From the NCBI GenBank assembly GCA_963924555.1, contig OZ004592.1, positions 682,001 to 746,000 of the forward strand: a DNA stretch of 64,000 bases, given 5' to 3'. Source of the DNA: Crambe crambe. Its lineage: Eukaryota; Porifera; Demospongiae; Poecilosclerida; Crambeidae. The first letter of the stretch is position 1; every line of letters starts with the position of its first letter. The translations under genes and the position numbers were made by a program. Positions 1 to 11,373 of the stretch are shown here, in pieces. A model generated the notes under the pieces. The model made no database searches. It was given only the letters and a program-made list of their open reading frames with translations, and was not told the DNA's origin.

Positions 1-1588
1 AAAGTGAAGTCATCAGGAGGAGCCATGAGAGGGAGGAAGCACTAAGGAGGTAAGTGTGTGTGTTGTGGGGGCTAGATGTTGCCAGCCCAGGCTATTTTGC
101 CGAGAGCTTCGCTATCACGGCTTTCCGAGCTGTGGGCGGTTTAAGTGTGTGTATGTGAGTGCTTTTGTTTGTACACACTGGTAAAGTGTTTTCCTGTCCA
201 GGTTGACAAATAAGGAACTCCAGGATGCTTTAAAGGTCTCCTTAGGTGGCTGTGACAGTGCTAAGCTTGCAAATGAGTATGAGGAATTTTTCTTAAATAA
301 TGCTGATGATATCGTGGAGCTGCTGAAAAAGTCATCATCAAGGCAATCGGCAAGCAGTCTAACTCATTTCCAAGCCCAGCAATTGGTGTGCAGCATGATG
401 CAGGTATGTCTGAATCTAGTGGTGAGATATTTTAGGCTCTTATGCTTGGTGGGCCATAGATCACTAGCAGACCCCTTGTCTCACATGACTGAGGAATTTG
501 AACATTCACGCATGATGTTACTGTAAAGATTCACACCATGACACGATGTAGTCAAAAGTGCAATATTATAAATTGCAGTAAAGGATTGAAATCAGTGGAA
601 AATGTTGGACTTATTTATGTGTAGGCACAGTAAAGACTATAGATCAAAGTGGAGGTAGTATTTTTTGATTTTTTCCTCCAACATTCCATTGCTTTGAGTT
701 CGTGTGGATAGTACTACACTGTCTGTGCTGTGATTCTAAGAATGTTCAGCTTAGTGGGTTTGTCTGAAAGCTTTTTAATTAGAATTTAATTACCTGCATG
801 TTGATAAATGACATTCTTTTATTGTGGTCAGATGTGTCTAAAATGTGACTGACATAGTTTCTTTGGGTAGAATGTGTGACTAACATGGTTTAATTGCTCA
901 TGATAGGACTTGTGTTTATTACATTTAGCACTGTTATGACCATTGTAAGACTAAAGTAATGGAGCTGGCATCCAGGCAGCTGAATCGACTTTTTTCTATG
1001 TACTTGAAATCAGATGCTGAGCAGTCTTCGCTCCATGACTTGAGCATTGCGTATGGACTGCTAGTGAAGGAAGGTGTGGTTAACTCAAGGCAGCAACTCT
1101 GTGATACTTTATGTCAGGAGGTAGGTTCACTTTCCCAGAGCCAGATGTTGGAAAGGATGAGAACCACGCTTCTTAAGGCTGTGGCATTTATGTAGAGTGA
1201 TTCATAATAATTATTCTGCTATTTTCAGGTGTTCCCCAAGTTCTTAGAGCAGCATTCCCTCCGACTTCCCTCACGCTCCAGCGAGGCATCTCTCAGACAC
1301 CATCTCACTCATGCTTGCAAATTGACGCTGGACTTGGTGACCACATGGCCCCCTCTGATTGTCTCCAAACCTAACGAGTTTCGAGAGGAATGGCATGACA
1401 GGGAGTACCAGTACTGGGAGAAGTCCCAGCTCCACAGGAATGCTTCTCGCATGAAGCTTTATTACACCAGACCCGTCCTCTTTGAGAGTTTTTTGGGGAG
1501 CGTGGGGGCCAAGGGGTGGGTAGGGAATCGGGACAAGGAGTTGGCTACAGGCACCAGGTCCAGCAGCAAGGTGAGAAATTCAACCTGA
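1..1588 (+). CDS. SPATA18: Mitochondria-eating protein (Mieap/SPATA18)-like, 3' part
   Basis: Exons read as <3..49, 202..403, 950..1120 and 1229..1588; phases 2, 0 and 0 join without a stop and the frame ends at 1586-1588. The visible 259 residues begin in a charged helix (EVIRRSHEREEALR), then a helical stretch, then a C-terminal block containing HACKLTLDLVTTWPP, REEWHDREYQYWEK and YYTRPVLFESFLGSVGAKGW. This order (ACK..., PP, acidic/aromatic stretch, aromatic-rich PVLF, KG) resembles the C-terminal domain of Mieap, a coiled-coil protein linked to mitochondrial quality control. The match is by motif order only. The gene starts left of the window. The last exon has a possible donor at 1569 (AAG|GTGAGA), but the convergent gene ends at 1768, so read-through to the near stop is preferred. 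Confidence 0.55.
404..949. other. Intron of the Mieap-like gene
   Basis: AT-rich intron between the exons ending at 403 (CAG|GTATGT) and starting at 950. I see no second gene, repeat array or RNA in it. Confidence 0.6.
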
Positions 1589-1767
1589 TCCTGACTTAAT
1601 ATACCCCTTTCATTTTGGCTGATTTTTGTTAAAGCACCATAATAATTATTTTTATACCAAATTCCAATCATTTTAATAATTTTTTTATATCATAACTTGG
1701 TCTGCGTAATCATAAAAATCAATTATTATACATCATGTATAAAAAATTTATAATGGTGTGTATTTGA

Positions 1768-3132
1768 TTAGTCCTGTTTTTGTCGTCCCTTGAATGAATC
1801 CATGCTTGAAGTGACCCCAAAATATCTCCCAGCCAGAAGCATGGCCTCCTTTGGCAAAAACCTGCAATCAATTCAAATCCCGTCGGTATCATATTTGTAG
1901 TTCCTTCCCAGTAAAAGCACACTAACTCTTTTTTGATTGATTTCACTTACCCCTGTAAGAAGTAGAAGAGATAGAGTACTCGTGGAATCATCAACATGTA
2001 CTGGTCTGAGTGGTAGGCTTTCAGAATCTTATCCACAGCATACTCTGGTGATACAATGGGCAGGACAGCTGGAAACCTGGAGGAAGAAGGGGTACAAGCA
2101 TCTGGTGGATTATTGTTACCAGTAGCTGGAGTTATAAATTTGAAATGTGTGATCCCTACATGTCAAAAACCTTACCTTGTTTTGACACCTTCAAACATTC
2201 CAGTGTTGATATAGTATGGGCACACAAGAGTCGTCTTTATCCCATCCAGCTTTAATGTGTAGAGCTCACTGGCTATTGATTCATGGATCCCCACAGCCGC
2301 AAACTTAGAGGCACAGTAGTCCACAAGGGAAGGCACTCCAAACAGACCAGCACCAGATGCAATTGTGATGATGTGTCCACGATTCTTCTCTTTCATGGCA
2401 GGAACAAAAGCCTTAATTGTCTAGAGGAATGTAAGGATTCTAAATGAAGCCCACCATAATTAGGATTTTACCACATCCAAGGTCTAAATAATGCACGCCT
2501 TAGCAGCTTGCAGTGGTCATTATTAAATTTGGTACATTTCTCACCCATAGATGTGCAACAGCATTGACATTGAAGGTGAGTTCAGCCATATGATCTGGGA
2601 GCTCATAAAACTTCTTCCCAGTCACCACTCCTGCATTATTCACCAACACAGATACATCACCTACTTCATCCTTCACCTGCAGTCAAGATTGGGCAAAGGG
2701 AGATCACATTACCACCCAATCACGTAAAGCATCCACCTTTTCTGCCACTTTATATATCTCCTCTCGCTTGCTGCAGTCCACTTTGAAAGCATGTGCCTCA
2801 CCTCCCAAAGCTTTGACCTCCTCCTTCACAGCTTCGTTTGCTTCCCTGTTGATATCCCAGAGTACTAGTTTAGCGCCCAGTTCTGCAAATTTCAGGGCCA
2901 TTAATCGCCCAATTCCAGAACCTGAGCCGGTAATCAAGACTATTTCCTTCGTTAGGTCCTTCTTCTTCCGTGAGGGAAATATCAGTTTGACCAAGCCCTT
3001 CAATGTTATCCATAATACTGTCCCTAAGACAACAAGAAACTTGAGAAGGACTCCCATCTTCTTTAATAGGTGCACTAATAATTCTAGCCAATTAAACGAA
3101 TTAAAGAAAATATTTCCCACGTGGCCGTCCAC
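1768..3132 (-). CDS. SDR16C-type short-chain dehydrogenase/reductase
   Basis: Five exons in transcript order: 2737..3132, 2545..2676, 2176..2420, 1951..2076, 1768..1861; phases close to a frame of about 330 aa. An N-terminal hydrophobic anchor ([13 protein letters not shown]) precedes a Rossmann fold with the TGxxxGIG nucleotide site (ITGSGSGIG), NNAG in exon 2, and the catalytic serine with YCASK (YxxxK) in exon 3. The C-terminal SSMDSFKGR is characteristic of the retinol dehydrogenase 10 / SDR16C5 / HSD17B11 group, membrane-bound NAD(P)-dependent retinol or steroid dehydrogenases of the ER or lipid droplets. Substrate cannot be told from sequence. A second in-frame Met (MGVLLKF) just before the anchor could be the true start. 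It lies head-to-head with the YTHDF gene and probably shares its promoter region. Confidence 0.9.
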
Positions 3133-3523
3133 GCAAAAATTTTAATTAGTGTGTGATTTGATCACGTTTCCTGTTCTGGGCATGATGACTTTGTGCGATT
3201 TGGTGGGCGCTCTCACTGGCTAGCTACGGTACCAAAGACTCAGTGGTAAGTAAACGGAAATCTTGCTTAGTTAGATGGGGTGATTTACTCATACAGTGAT
3301 CTTAAAGTGACTGTTAGAGTATTAGAAGCTTGTGAGTATCATGATAGCTTCAAATGTTAACTAAATCAAATTTGAACTGGTGGGTTGTATGACCTTGAAT
3401 CAATAATCCTGAATTGAGTTTTATGAGTGCCAGGAATAGCATTTATTCAGTGCTGTCTATGAAACATTCATACAAGAATTTTATAGGGTATGTGCTTTTT
3501 TATACAGGAAGAATAGAAAAAAC
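3133..3523. promoter_or_regulatory. Probable bidirectional promoter / 5' UTR region
   Basis: About 390 bp separate the start codons of the SDR gene (-) and the YTHDF gene (+). A good donor at 3247 (CAGTG|GTAAGT) suggests a 5'-UTR exon of the YTHDF transcript begins here. No TATA box stands out. This is inferred from gene orientation. Confidence 0.4.
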
Positions 3524-5420
3524 ATGACATCTAAAGAACAACTGGTAAGATAAAACAACTGGTAAGATAAAACAACTGGTAAGATATAGTTCAGTGTAGC
3601 ACCATATCTTCCATGTGTAGTGTTGAATCTGTATAACTATAAACTAATTAAAAGTTCAAAGGTTGAAACACTTCATGTGTGTATATAATGAATACTGTTC
3701 CCATTTAGGCCTCCAACCCCTCTGTAACCAACAGTAAAGGTATGGTAGTTTTCCACAATAATTTTTCCTGGTGTTATTTAATAATGACTTATTGTAGTAA
3801 GCAACGGTAACTCAGTCTCGATGTTTAATGGTGTTAATGGTGAGACTGCTTCCACTGAGAATGGATCTTCGTCCTCTGCTACCAACATCAGTGTGATAGG
3901 CACAGTAAGACCATTGGTTGTCACATGACAGTAATATCTCATTAGATTGTATTCAACAGAGTTCAGAATCACCTGGGAATATGTCAGGAGAAAACTCTGG
4001 GCAGGCAAACATTTTCTTAACAGCAGGTCCCGGGAACTTGCCAATGTCTTATTCCCCATTTACTTCAGTGGACGGATCGTGGACACCTACTGCATATGAC
4101 CCTTCGTTGATGACAGCATTTGGTTTCACAGGTGCTGGACTAATGTCAGGACAGGCTCTTGCAAACTCTGGGTTTTATTTTCCCGGTACGACTGATATAT
4201 GGGGGCAAGAAAATTCAGCAGCAGCTGCTGCAGCGGTGGCAGCTGCTGCTCAGAACCCTCTGATGCTTAATTCCTTCATGATGAACCCTTTATCAATGGA
4301 CCAGCAGCAGCAATTATCTGGTTCTGAGGTGGTGGCCATGGACGGAAATGTGACTACAATTGACCCAATGATTGGACTTACACCATCTTTTTCCGGATTG
4401 ACTGTCAATGGGGCTGTCCCAAATGTGATGCAGCTGAACCAGACAACTGTCCTTCCCAACACCCCAGGAACTCCTGGGGGTATTGAAGGCGCGGGTTCAA
4501 CTGGAACCTTGGCTCCTAGTCTGAACACTGCACCTCAACCGGAGAAGCCAAAGAGTTGGGCAGCCATTGCGAGCCAGCCGGCAAAACCCCGCCCACCTCC
4601 ACCCCCAAAACCACAACCACAGCCTGAAAGCAGTAATGAAAGTGTTGCATCAAGTAACCGGAAATCAGGAGGTGGGCGTGGTGGTGGCAGCAATGGAGGG
4701 AGTGGTCAAAATGGCCGTAGTAGTCAAGGACAGAGTGGTGGGTCCCAGGCTGGTTCTGGAAAGGGACAAGGATCGCGAAAGGTGCAGCAGAATCAAACGT
4801 CGCAAAGTTCAACTGGAGGAGGAGCTAATGCAAGAAGTGCCAAGTCTTCAAGCCAGTCGGAACTAGTCGGGAAATTGAAGTCTGAGAACAAGTACAATCC
4901 AAGTGAATTGACTATAAACCTGACCAATGCCAGGTTCTTTGTCATCAAGAGCTACGCTGAGGATGATATTCACCGCTCGATCAAGTACAATATCTGGACT
5001 AGCACGGAACACGGTAACAGAAGACTGGACCAAGCTTTCCGCGAGCAAAAGGGAAAAGGAGGTGTGTATTTATTTTTTAGTGTGAACGGAAGTGGTCACT
5101 TTTGTGGAGTGGCTCAAATGATGTCCGAGGTTGACTTCACCACTATTACTGGAGTGTGGGCCCAAGATAAATGGAAAGGGAGGTTTGAAGTGAAGTGGAT
5201 TTATGTGAAGGACGTTCCTAATAGCCAGCTTAGACATATTCGGCTGGAGAACAACGAGAATAAACCAGTTACAAATTCCAGGGACACTCAAGAAGTGCCG
5301 CTTGCCAAGGCTAGGCAAGTGATAAAAATTGTCCACACTTACCAGCACACAACTTCCATATTTGATGACTTTGATCATTACGAGAAGAAACAGGAAGAGG
5401 ACAAGAAAGTGAGTTGGTAA
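3524..5420 (+). CDS. YTHDF: YTH-domain m6A reader, YTHDF type
   Basis: Exons 3524..3544, 3709..3739, 3798..3904 and 3960..5420, all phases consistent, 539 aa. The first ~330 residues are low-complexity (Ala runs, Gln, Pro, Gly/Ser-rich), as in YTHDF proteins that phase-separate. The C-terminal YTH domain is complete: [69 protein letters not shown]. The three tryptophans expected for the m6A cage (the W of YNIW and two in VWAQDKWKG) are present. The role is cytoplasmic binding of N6-methyladenosine in mRNA. The start ATG at 3524 gives MTSKEQL before a very short first coding exon; this short 5' exon is the least certain part. Confidence 0.93.
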
Positions 5421-6050
5421 AGGGTGTCCATAACTGTTGATTGATGATGAAACCTACTCTCCCGAGTAATTAATTAAAGCATTTTTAGTGATTCCTTTGC
5501 CTCTGGACAGAGCCAAGGTATTCTGAGATAGGCTCTGTTCACAAGAATTAAATCCAAGGGTACTATAAGCCATTGCTGCCTGATAAAAATGGCATAACAA
5601 AGGGGTCCCTCCTTCCTCCTGCTGCTTTAGATTATAACTACCATTCCTTATTATTGCAGAGCACATAGTTCATTGCCATGGAATTGAATACAAGAATTAA
5701 AACAAAATAATTTTTTTTCCCTCGTAATTGGATCAGTATGTAATCATTTTGCTTACATATTATTGTTATTATAGTGATTTGATCACATTATCATCAAAGG
5801 AAGTATATGTACTAGCTAATATTATGGCACCCGTAGCCAATTGTATACTGTAACATTAAACTATTGTGCTATTCTTTTTTAAAATTTGTTTGTGTATTTA
5901 ATTAACAACTCGATTACGAGTTTTTTCCTTTATTATGTTTTTAAAAAATCGAAACTGCTAAAGAATTACATGGTCATCCACAAATGCTTTAAATATGTAT
6001 GATGGATCGTAGAAGGTGAAAAAGTTAATTAAAATACAAAAAGACAACTC
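5421..6050. other. Intergenic, AT-rich, nothing recognised
   Basis: This gap between the convergent YTHDF and transferase-like genes would hold both 3' UTRs. I see no coding frame of note, RNA gene or repeat array. Confidence 0.5.
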
Positions 6051-7532
6051 TTACACTTTAGACAGCTGTCTGTGTATGCTTCGTGAAAAAGCTTTATGAA
6101 TGCACACTGGGTGTATACATTTCCTTCTTGAAGGATGGCCAGAGAGGTATCGTTGGAGAGCTAATTGCTGGAAGTTGCCTCCACCCATTAATACCAAACA
6201 GTCCGCTCTGCTAGCAAGCTGACTCTGGAGGGTTGCTATGTAACCTCTGTCTGTGATTCCCCTCGAGGCGTTCAGGTAAGACTCTTCCCATTTGTTAAAA
6301 GTCAGTTTTCCATCATACAACTGGTCAACCAGGTTCTTAACTTCTGATAGGAGCTTATTATAATATTCTTCGGTGAGATTGTGGTGTCTTCTTGTGATCT
6401 GTAAAGTTCCACTACCAAATGTCCCCACGTCCAATGCAACGAGTAGTCTTGTAGTAGCTTTACGAGCTTTTCGTGAAATATCGTGGATCTCCTTCCTAAC
6501 ATTCTTCAAGCATTTCTTGACTATATCAAGACTCTTATGTCGATATTCAATCATGAACCATTCTAATCTCACCATCACTGCAACAGTGATTTTTTTCTTT
6601 TTTCCATGGTTTGTACCTTGTATTCCGTCTATCACCTTAGTATAGTGATTTGCATCCATAACAAGATGAAGGTGAGGTTGGATATTCTTGAACGATTGAG
6701 TCATATCCACACACTTATAAGGGACACAATGTGGACTCATCTGGAAAGAGAACTTCCATAAGTTAATTAACAGGGTCACCTCTTGGGGTTTGTATTGCCC
6801 AAAGATATATTCAACAATTTCGGTTGGAGTCACACTGTCAACCAGATCCACGGCGCAATCTAGACAAACTTGCCGTACTACTTGGAATCCTACCTTTCCC
6901 AAATATTCGAGTGCCTCTTTGGTGTCTTTCGGTTGAGTACAATTTGTGTGTGTGCGACTCAGGGAAATTTTAGATTTACAGGGAGAACGTTTGAAATCCA
7001 AACATTTCTTACCATAGACATGGTCTACTGCCAACAAGATCACCTTACGGGGAGCAGTATTAATAAATGCACCCCAACTTATCAAAACAGCTTCATCTGG
7101 GGACATTGTGTAGAAGTTGCTTAGACGAAGACTTTTGGTGAGTGCTTTCTCTTTTTCCCACACTTCCTTGGAATGGATGACAAGTGATTCTACTAGAAAT
7201 GGTTCCACTATTTTCATGGGAAGTTTGAAAGAATTTAGCCAGCACTGTTGGGAGAGCAGACCTCTCATTCCGGCCACCTGCTGTCCTGTGAACTTCAGAG
7301 TTAGGACACTTCCCGCTGTGGGGCCGGGGCCGGGGCCGGGGTCAGCGGTGTCAACTGAAGCTGCTCTGTTCTGTAATTTTATCTTGTCATCGTTTTGCTG
7401 TTTGCTTACTATCAGAGGACTCTGTGTTGGCCGCATATAGCGAAGTAAACCAATGAACATCGCTGAGAAGAGAATGATAGTGAATAGGACCTTGACTATG
7501 CGTTTTAGTCTGATCATCTTTCTTTTTCGCAA
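6051..7532 (-). CDS. Intronless type II membrane protein, putative glycosyltransferase-like (copy A)
   Basis: A single uninterrupted 493-aa frame. A basic N-terminus is followed by one membrane segment (about residues 13-30, VLFTIILFSAMFIGLL), a stem with a Pro/Gly run, and a large Cys-containing luminal region. This is the topology of Golgi glycosyltransferases. Shared with its neighbour at 7662-9188 are LTLKFTGQQ, QQCWLNSFKLP, VEPFL, VRLEWF, ALDVGTFGS, W..WEES, GYIATLQSQLASRA and CLVLMGGGNFQ. The last block recalls the C-terminal nucleotide-sugar part of GT-B enzymes such as O-fucosyltransferases, but I cannot place the family. Lack of introns in an intron-dense region is notable. Function is unassigned. 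Confidence 0.75.
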   Translation of the reverse strand: MRKRKMIRLKRIVKVLFTIILFSAMFIGLLRYMRPTQSPLIVSKQQNDDKIKLQNRAASVDTADPGPGPGPTAGSVLTLKFTGQQVAGMRGLLSQQCWLNSFKLPMKIVEPFLVESLVIHSKEVWEKEKALTKSLRLSNFYTMSPDEAVLISWGAFINTAPRKVILLAVDHVYGKKCLDFKRSPCKSKISLSRTHTNCTQPKDTKEALEYLGKVGFQVVRQVCLDCAVDLVDSVTPTEIVEYIFGQYKPQEVTLLINLWKFSFQMSPHCVPYKCVDMTQSFKNIQPHLHLVMDANHYTKVIDGIQGTNHGKKKKITVAVMVRLEWFMIEYRHKSLDIVKKCLKNVRKEIHDISRKARKATTRLLVALDVGTFGSGTLQITRRHHNLTEEYYNKLLSEVKNLVDQLYDGKLTFNKWEESYLNASRGITDRGYIATLQSQLASRADCLVLMGGGNFQQLALQRYLSGHPSRRKCIHPVCIHKAFSRSIHRQLSKV

Positions 7533-7661
7533 ATCGTGTGAATAGCTTGGCTATGCCAAGGAGAAGCCACATGCGTCATAATTATGCGCATATGCAAGAT
7601 GACCTCATTAATATACATTCTTATGTAACTATAGTCTAGTACAAATAATTATCAGTACTAG

Positions 7662-9188
7662 CTACTCTTTTTCCCATGGATTGTAGCCACATCCATCAAT
7701 ACGATGGACACACTGGTTTCGAGAGTGAAGTTTAGCATGATAATCTAGTGCTAGTTTCTGGAAATGACCACCTCCCATTGTTATCAAACACTTTGCTCGG
7801 CTTGCCAGTTCTCTCTGCACAGCTGCCACATAGCCTTTACTTAGTTTCCCTCCAACAGAACCCCTCCGACCCAAAACCTCAAAGCTCTCTTCCCATTCTG
7901 AAAATGTCCACTTGTTGGAGTAAATGCTTGGAATAAGGTCCCTCGCTTTCCTCATAACCTCTTCAGCATGTGAAAATTTTCTGGTACGATATGTTATATT
8001 GAAAGAATCACTTCCAAATCTTCCAATATCCATAGCAACAAAGGGCATTCCAGCTGCAGTCTTGTTTACTCTTTTAAATTCATCCAAGAGCAAAGAAAAA
8101 CAACTGAAGGCTCTCTGGAAAGATTTTTCATTTATGGGCATCCATTCCACCCTGAGCATCAGTGCCACGGGTATCTCCAAAGCACTGGAATAATGTAACA
8201 CTTCTCGTGCATAGTAATTTGCTTCTTTTTTCACACGTCTACTTGGCTGGATCAACTGTGTCAGCCCATTGTTATTTTTCACCAAGAAGTGATGGCAATT
8301 ATGACATTTGGGACTGGGCTTGCATTTTTGAGACATCACGACTGAGTATTTCCACGTGTTTACGATGATAGTAACATCACATGGTCTATAATTACCCAAG
8401 ATGTGTTCTGTGAAGAACTTCGGAGAAAAGCCATGAGAGGGAAAAGTTCTCCTGCAGTTAAAACACACTTCTCTTGCTAGTCTGAAATTGTGATTGTCAA
8501 CTAGATATTTTATGGCCTGTTTCATCTGTTGCTCTTTCACACACTTTGAAGTGAATTTGTTCCTCTCAGCACGTTCCATACTTCCTCCTTGGCAATTAAA
8601 GCTGCTATTTTGAGTGGATGCGATACAATTCTTACCATGGATTTTACTAATGGTCACGGCAATGATGTCCCTCGGCGCATTCTGTACAAAGTCTTCCCAA
8701 GATTTGAGAACAGAACTGTTGGTTTGCATCGACTTCCTGTTGAAGAAGCCAAGATCGAAAAAATCTCTGAATCTCAGTCTGTCTGTGGTTGGAGAAGACC
8801 ACAATTGTGCTGAATGGGATAGATGGGACTCTCTCAGAAAAGGCTCCACAAGATGAATCGGCAATGAAAAGGAAGATAACCAACACTGCTGAGTCAGAAG
8901 AGCACAAGAAGCCATTGTTTGTTGTCCTGCATACCTCAGAGTCAACAGGTAACCATGTTTCAAGTCTTCTGCTCCATGATTCTTCTTTATCTTCCCCATG
9001 GGTGGACTTGCTTGAGGGACAGCAGTAAAATGTTCTTCTTGAATTATCGAGCCTAAAGTAGGGGGGAGGAGAGAATGACGAGTGGTAGTTAGGCAAATAG
9101 TAGCAGTGATTAGTACAACCAGTATGAGGAGAGATTTAGTTCTGTAACAACAATATTTGCTGCAACACCTTCTTCTTAAATTCTGCAT
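7662..9188 (-). CDS. Intronless type II membrane protein, putative glycosyltransferase-like (copy B)
   Basis: A 508-aa single-exon frame, tandem paralogue of the gene at 6051-7532 and 129 bp upstream of it on the same strand. N-terminal Cys/Arg-rich cytoplasmic tail, one membrane segment (LLILVVLITATICL), then a luminal domain. Copy B shares LTLRYAGQQ, QQCWLSSFSLP, VEPFLRES, LRVEWMP, AMDIGRFGS, WEESFEVLGRRG, GYVAAVQRELASRA and CLITMGGGHFQKLAL with copy A. It has more cysteines in the middle (KCKPSPKCHNC), suggesting extra disulfides. Divergence outside the blocks is considerable, so the duplication is not recent. Enzyme activity is not established. Confidence 0.75.
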   Translation of the reverse strand: MQNLRRRCCSKYCCYRTKSLLILVVLITATICLTTTRHSLLPPTLGSIIQEEHFTAVPQASPPMGKIKKNHGAEDLKHGYLLTLRYAGQQTMASCALLTQQCWLSSFSLPIHLVEPFLRESHLSHSAQLWSSPTTDRLRFRDFFDLGFFNRKSMQTNSSVLKSWEDFVQNAPRDIIAVTISKIHGKNCIASTQNSSFNCQGGSMERAERNKFTSKCVKEQQMKQAIKYLVDNHNFRLAREVCFNCRRTFPSHGFSPKFFTEHILGNYRPCDVTIIVNTWKYSVVMSQKCKPSPKCHNCHHFLVKNNNGLTQLIQPSRRVKKEANYYAREVLHYSSALEIPVALMLRVEWMPINEKSFQRAFSCFSLLLDEFKRVNKTAAGMPFVAMDIGRFGSDSFNITYRTRKFSHAEEVMRKARDLIPSIYSNKWTFSEWEESFEVLGRRGSVGGKLSKGYVAAVQRELASRAKCLITMGGGHFQKLALDYHAKLHSRNQCVHRIDGCGYNPWEKE

Positions 9189-9415
9189 AGTCTAGGTCAA
9201 TATCTTCCAGCTCCCTCTTATAAAGTTCAGCAATTAATTACATGGAAATTTTGATGAAGCACAGTTATGCGCGCGCAAGCGCAAACAAGCAAGTGACGAC
9301 ACTTTACCATAATTATTATACTGTACTCTTGTTTGATGTGGGCGTGGTCTTACTATAAGAAAAGTGGATCTGAAAAGAATGCTGTACTAGTGTCTGAGTG
9401 GTTATTTTAAATAGA
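9189..9415. promoter_or_regulatory. Divergent promoter region between copy B and the HS1BP3-like gene
   Basis: About 230 bp separate two divergent starts. It contains an alternating purine-pyrimidine GCGCGC stretch (around 9270) but no clear core element. Confidence 0.3.
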
Positions 9416-11373
9416 ATGCCCCTTAATATCACCGTCACTAAGAGGTAAGCAGATTCGACCATGCTAGAGCCTACTAGCTTGTTCATATACTACTGAATCC
9501 CAGGGAGATCAAGAACAACACTGGTTTAGATGTATCCGTGGCAAGCTATGATCCTGCTCCTAGCTTGAAACAAGTGAAGAACTATCATGTTGTGGTGATC
9601 TCTCGACTCCCTTTCTTCAAGCGGCAGGAGCATAGTGACACTGATGTTGTCCAATTCATGGTCAGCTGCTTTCCCAAACTGATAATTAGAGGACTATAAA
9701 TCTATCTTATTATTTGCTGCTAGCAATATCTTCTTCTCATGCTCAGGTTCGTCGAGAGTATTCTGCCTTTGAAAAGTTGCAGAAGGATATTCTTGTGGCT
9801 TTCCCAGAGCTGAATTTTCCCAGTTTTCCACGGAAACACTTCATGTTCATGAGCGCCACAGATATGGAGGAGAGAGTCATCTCTTTTGACTGTATCGTCA
9901 AGGTGATCGCCAAGGACAAAGACATGTGCTGTTCAGCTCCCATGTTGGAATTCCTAGGCTTCAATCGACAAGCTGATAAAAACTACTTCAAGGTCCATGA
10001 GAGTACACACAAAATACCCAACTTAAATAAACAAAGCAAAAAAGTAAATTAATGGTGTAAGGAACCTTGACCATGTTTGATTTGAGTGTGGTGTGGTGGT
10101 TTAAGCCTCAATACCCACTGTAAGGAACTCTTGATCCCTCATTGCTAGGCATTGTTTGTCCTCCATTCTTGATCAATCAGATTAGTGTGACACACCTTTT
10201 TCTTGTCACATTATCATGATGCTGGTCAATCTGCAGGTGGGCGAATGTTTAGATTTGTTTGACAGCAGTGTGTCTGTGTTCAGTGCATGTAGATCATCAT
10301 GTAGATCACGGCTGCCTTGAATGGGCTCCAGCAGTAGCTCACACCAATTTGCACCAGCTGCAAACATCTCTCCTCCAATGTACTTTGCCCTTCTCAATCA
10401 TGTGATTTTCTAGTGTTGAAAGCATGGCATCTCTCCCTAATCTCATAAGACAAGCACGAGAAAGCATGGCATCTCTCCCTAATCTCATAAGACAAGCACG
10501 AAAGAGCTCCAATTGGATATACGTATCGTATCGTACTTGGTCAGATTAGCTGCAAAGATTATACTTTTGGTTGATTTTTGCAGGCAAGGAAGAAATATCT
10601 GCAGAAGATTGAGGAAGAGGCCAAGTCTGTGAAGGAGAAGAATGAAAAAGTGTATGGCAACCGCTCACCAGAAGATGAGCAAACATTCTTTGGGGGTGCT
10701 AGCAGTGAAGATGCTTTTAGTGACGAGTCTCAGACCAGAACTCAACCCTTTACCGGTTGGTTCTATTTGCATTGAGACAAATTACTTACATTTCTTTCTT
10801 CTTCTTTTTAGTCGACTCAATATTTGAGGAGAGTGAAGACAAGGAGAAAGCAGTTAAGAAATCAGCCAAGATCTCTGTGCTGGAGGACGAGGGTGAACAG
10901 CTGCTTCTAGCTGGGGGTGAAAGGTCAGGTAGTTCTCAGGGGAACCCAACGGGTAACTCTTTATTGGACTCAGTGGAGGACAACTCTGAACTCTTGAAGT
11001 GAGCACGTGAAACACCAGTTAGTAAGATAAGGGAAAAGTATATAGGCTATGTTATAAGCAAATCCAATTTGAAATCCTCTATCTCCAGCAGCCATTGTAG
11101 CAGCTCTATGCCATGATCTTATATGGTTTCTTCTCTCTCAGTGTCACAGACACGCTGGATGATGTGCTGAAGCTGACCAATCAGAAGAAACCCACGGCAA
11201 AGAAAGTGGCCCCTGTTTCCAGCTCTGTGGCAAAAGGGAAAGGGGGTGGTCTCTTTGACTTGGAAGAAAACACAGCGGACAGTGGCTTGACATCAGATAT
11301 GGGCAAAGATGATATCATGAAGTATATCCAACAGAACCAAACCGCAAATGACGATGATCTGGATCTTTTCTGA
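9416..11373 (+). CDS. HS1BP3: HS1BP3-like PX-domain protein
   Basis: Exons ~9416..9444, 9504..9660, 9747..10043, 10584..10755, 10812..10998 and 11142..11373; phases close to about 357 aa. Exon 1 is tentative (a 29-nt exon is needed for phase). A PX phosphoinositide-binding domain spans exons 2-3: YHVVVISRLPFFKR, DVVQFM, VRREYSAFEKL, FPSFPRKHFMF, MLEFLGFNR. A charged coiled segment follows (ARKKYLQKIEEEAK). The C-terminal MGKDDIMKYIQQNQ ending in DLDLF matches the human HS1BP3 tail pattern (DIxxYIQ...LF). HS1BP3 binds phosphatidic acid and negatively regulates autophagy in mammals; here this is by homology. The donors at 9661 (ATG|GTCAGC) and 10044 are weak but give the expected protein. Confidence 0.85.
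10421..10504. repeat. Two tandem copies of a 42-bp unit in an HS1BP3 intron
   Basis: The unit beginning GAAAGCATGGCATCTC occurs twice back to back, nearly identical, in the intron before exon 4. Confidence 0.85.
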
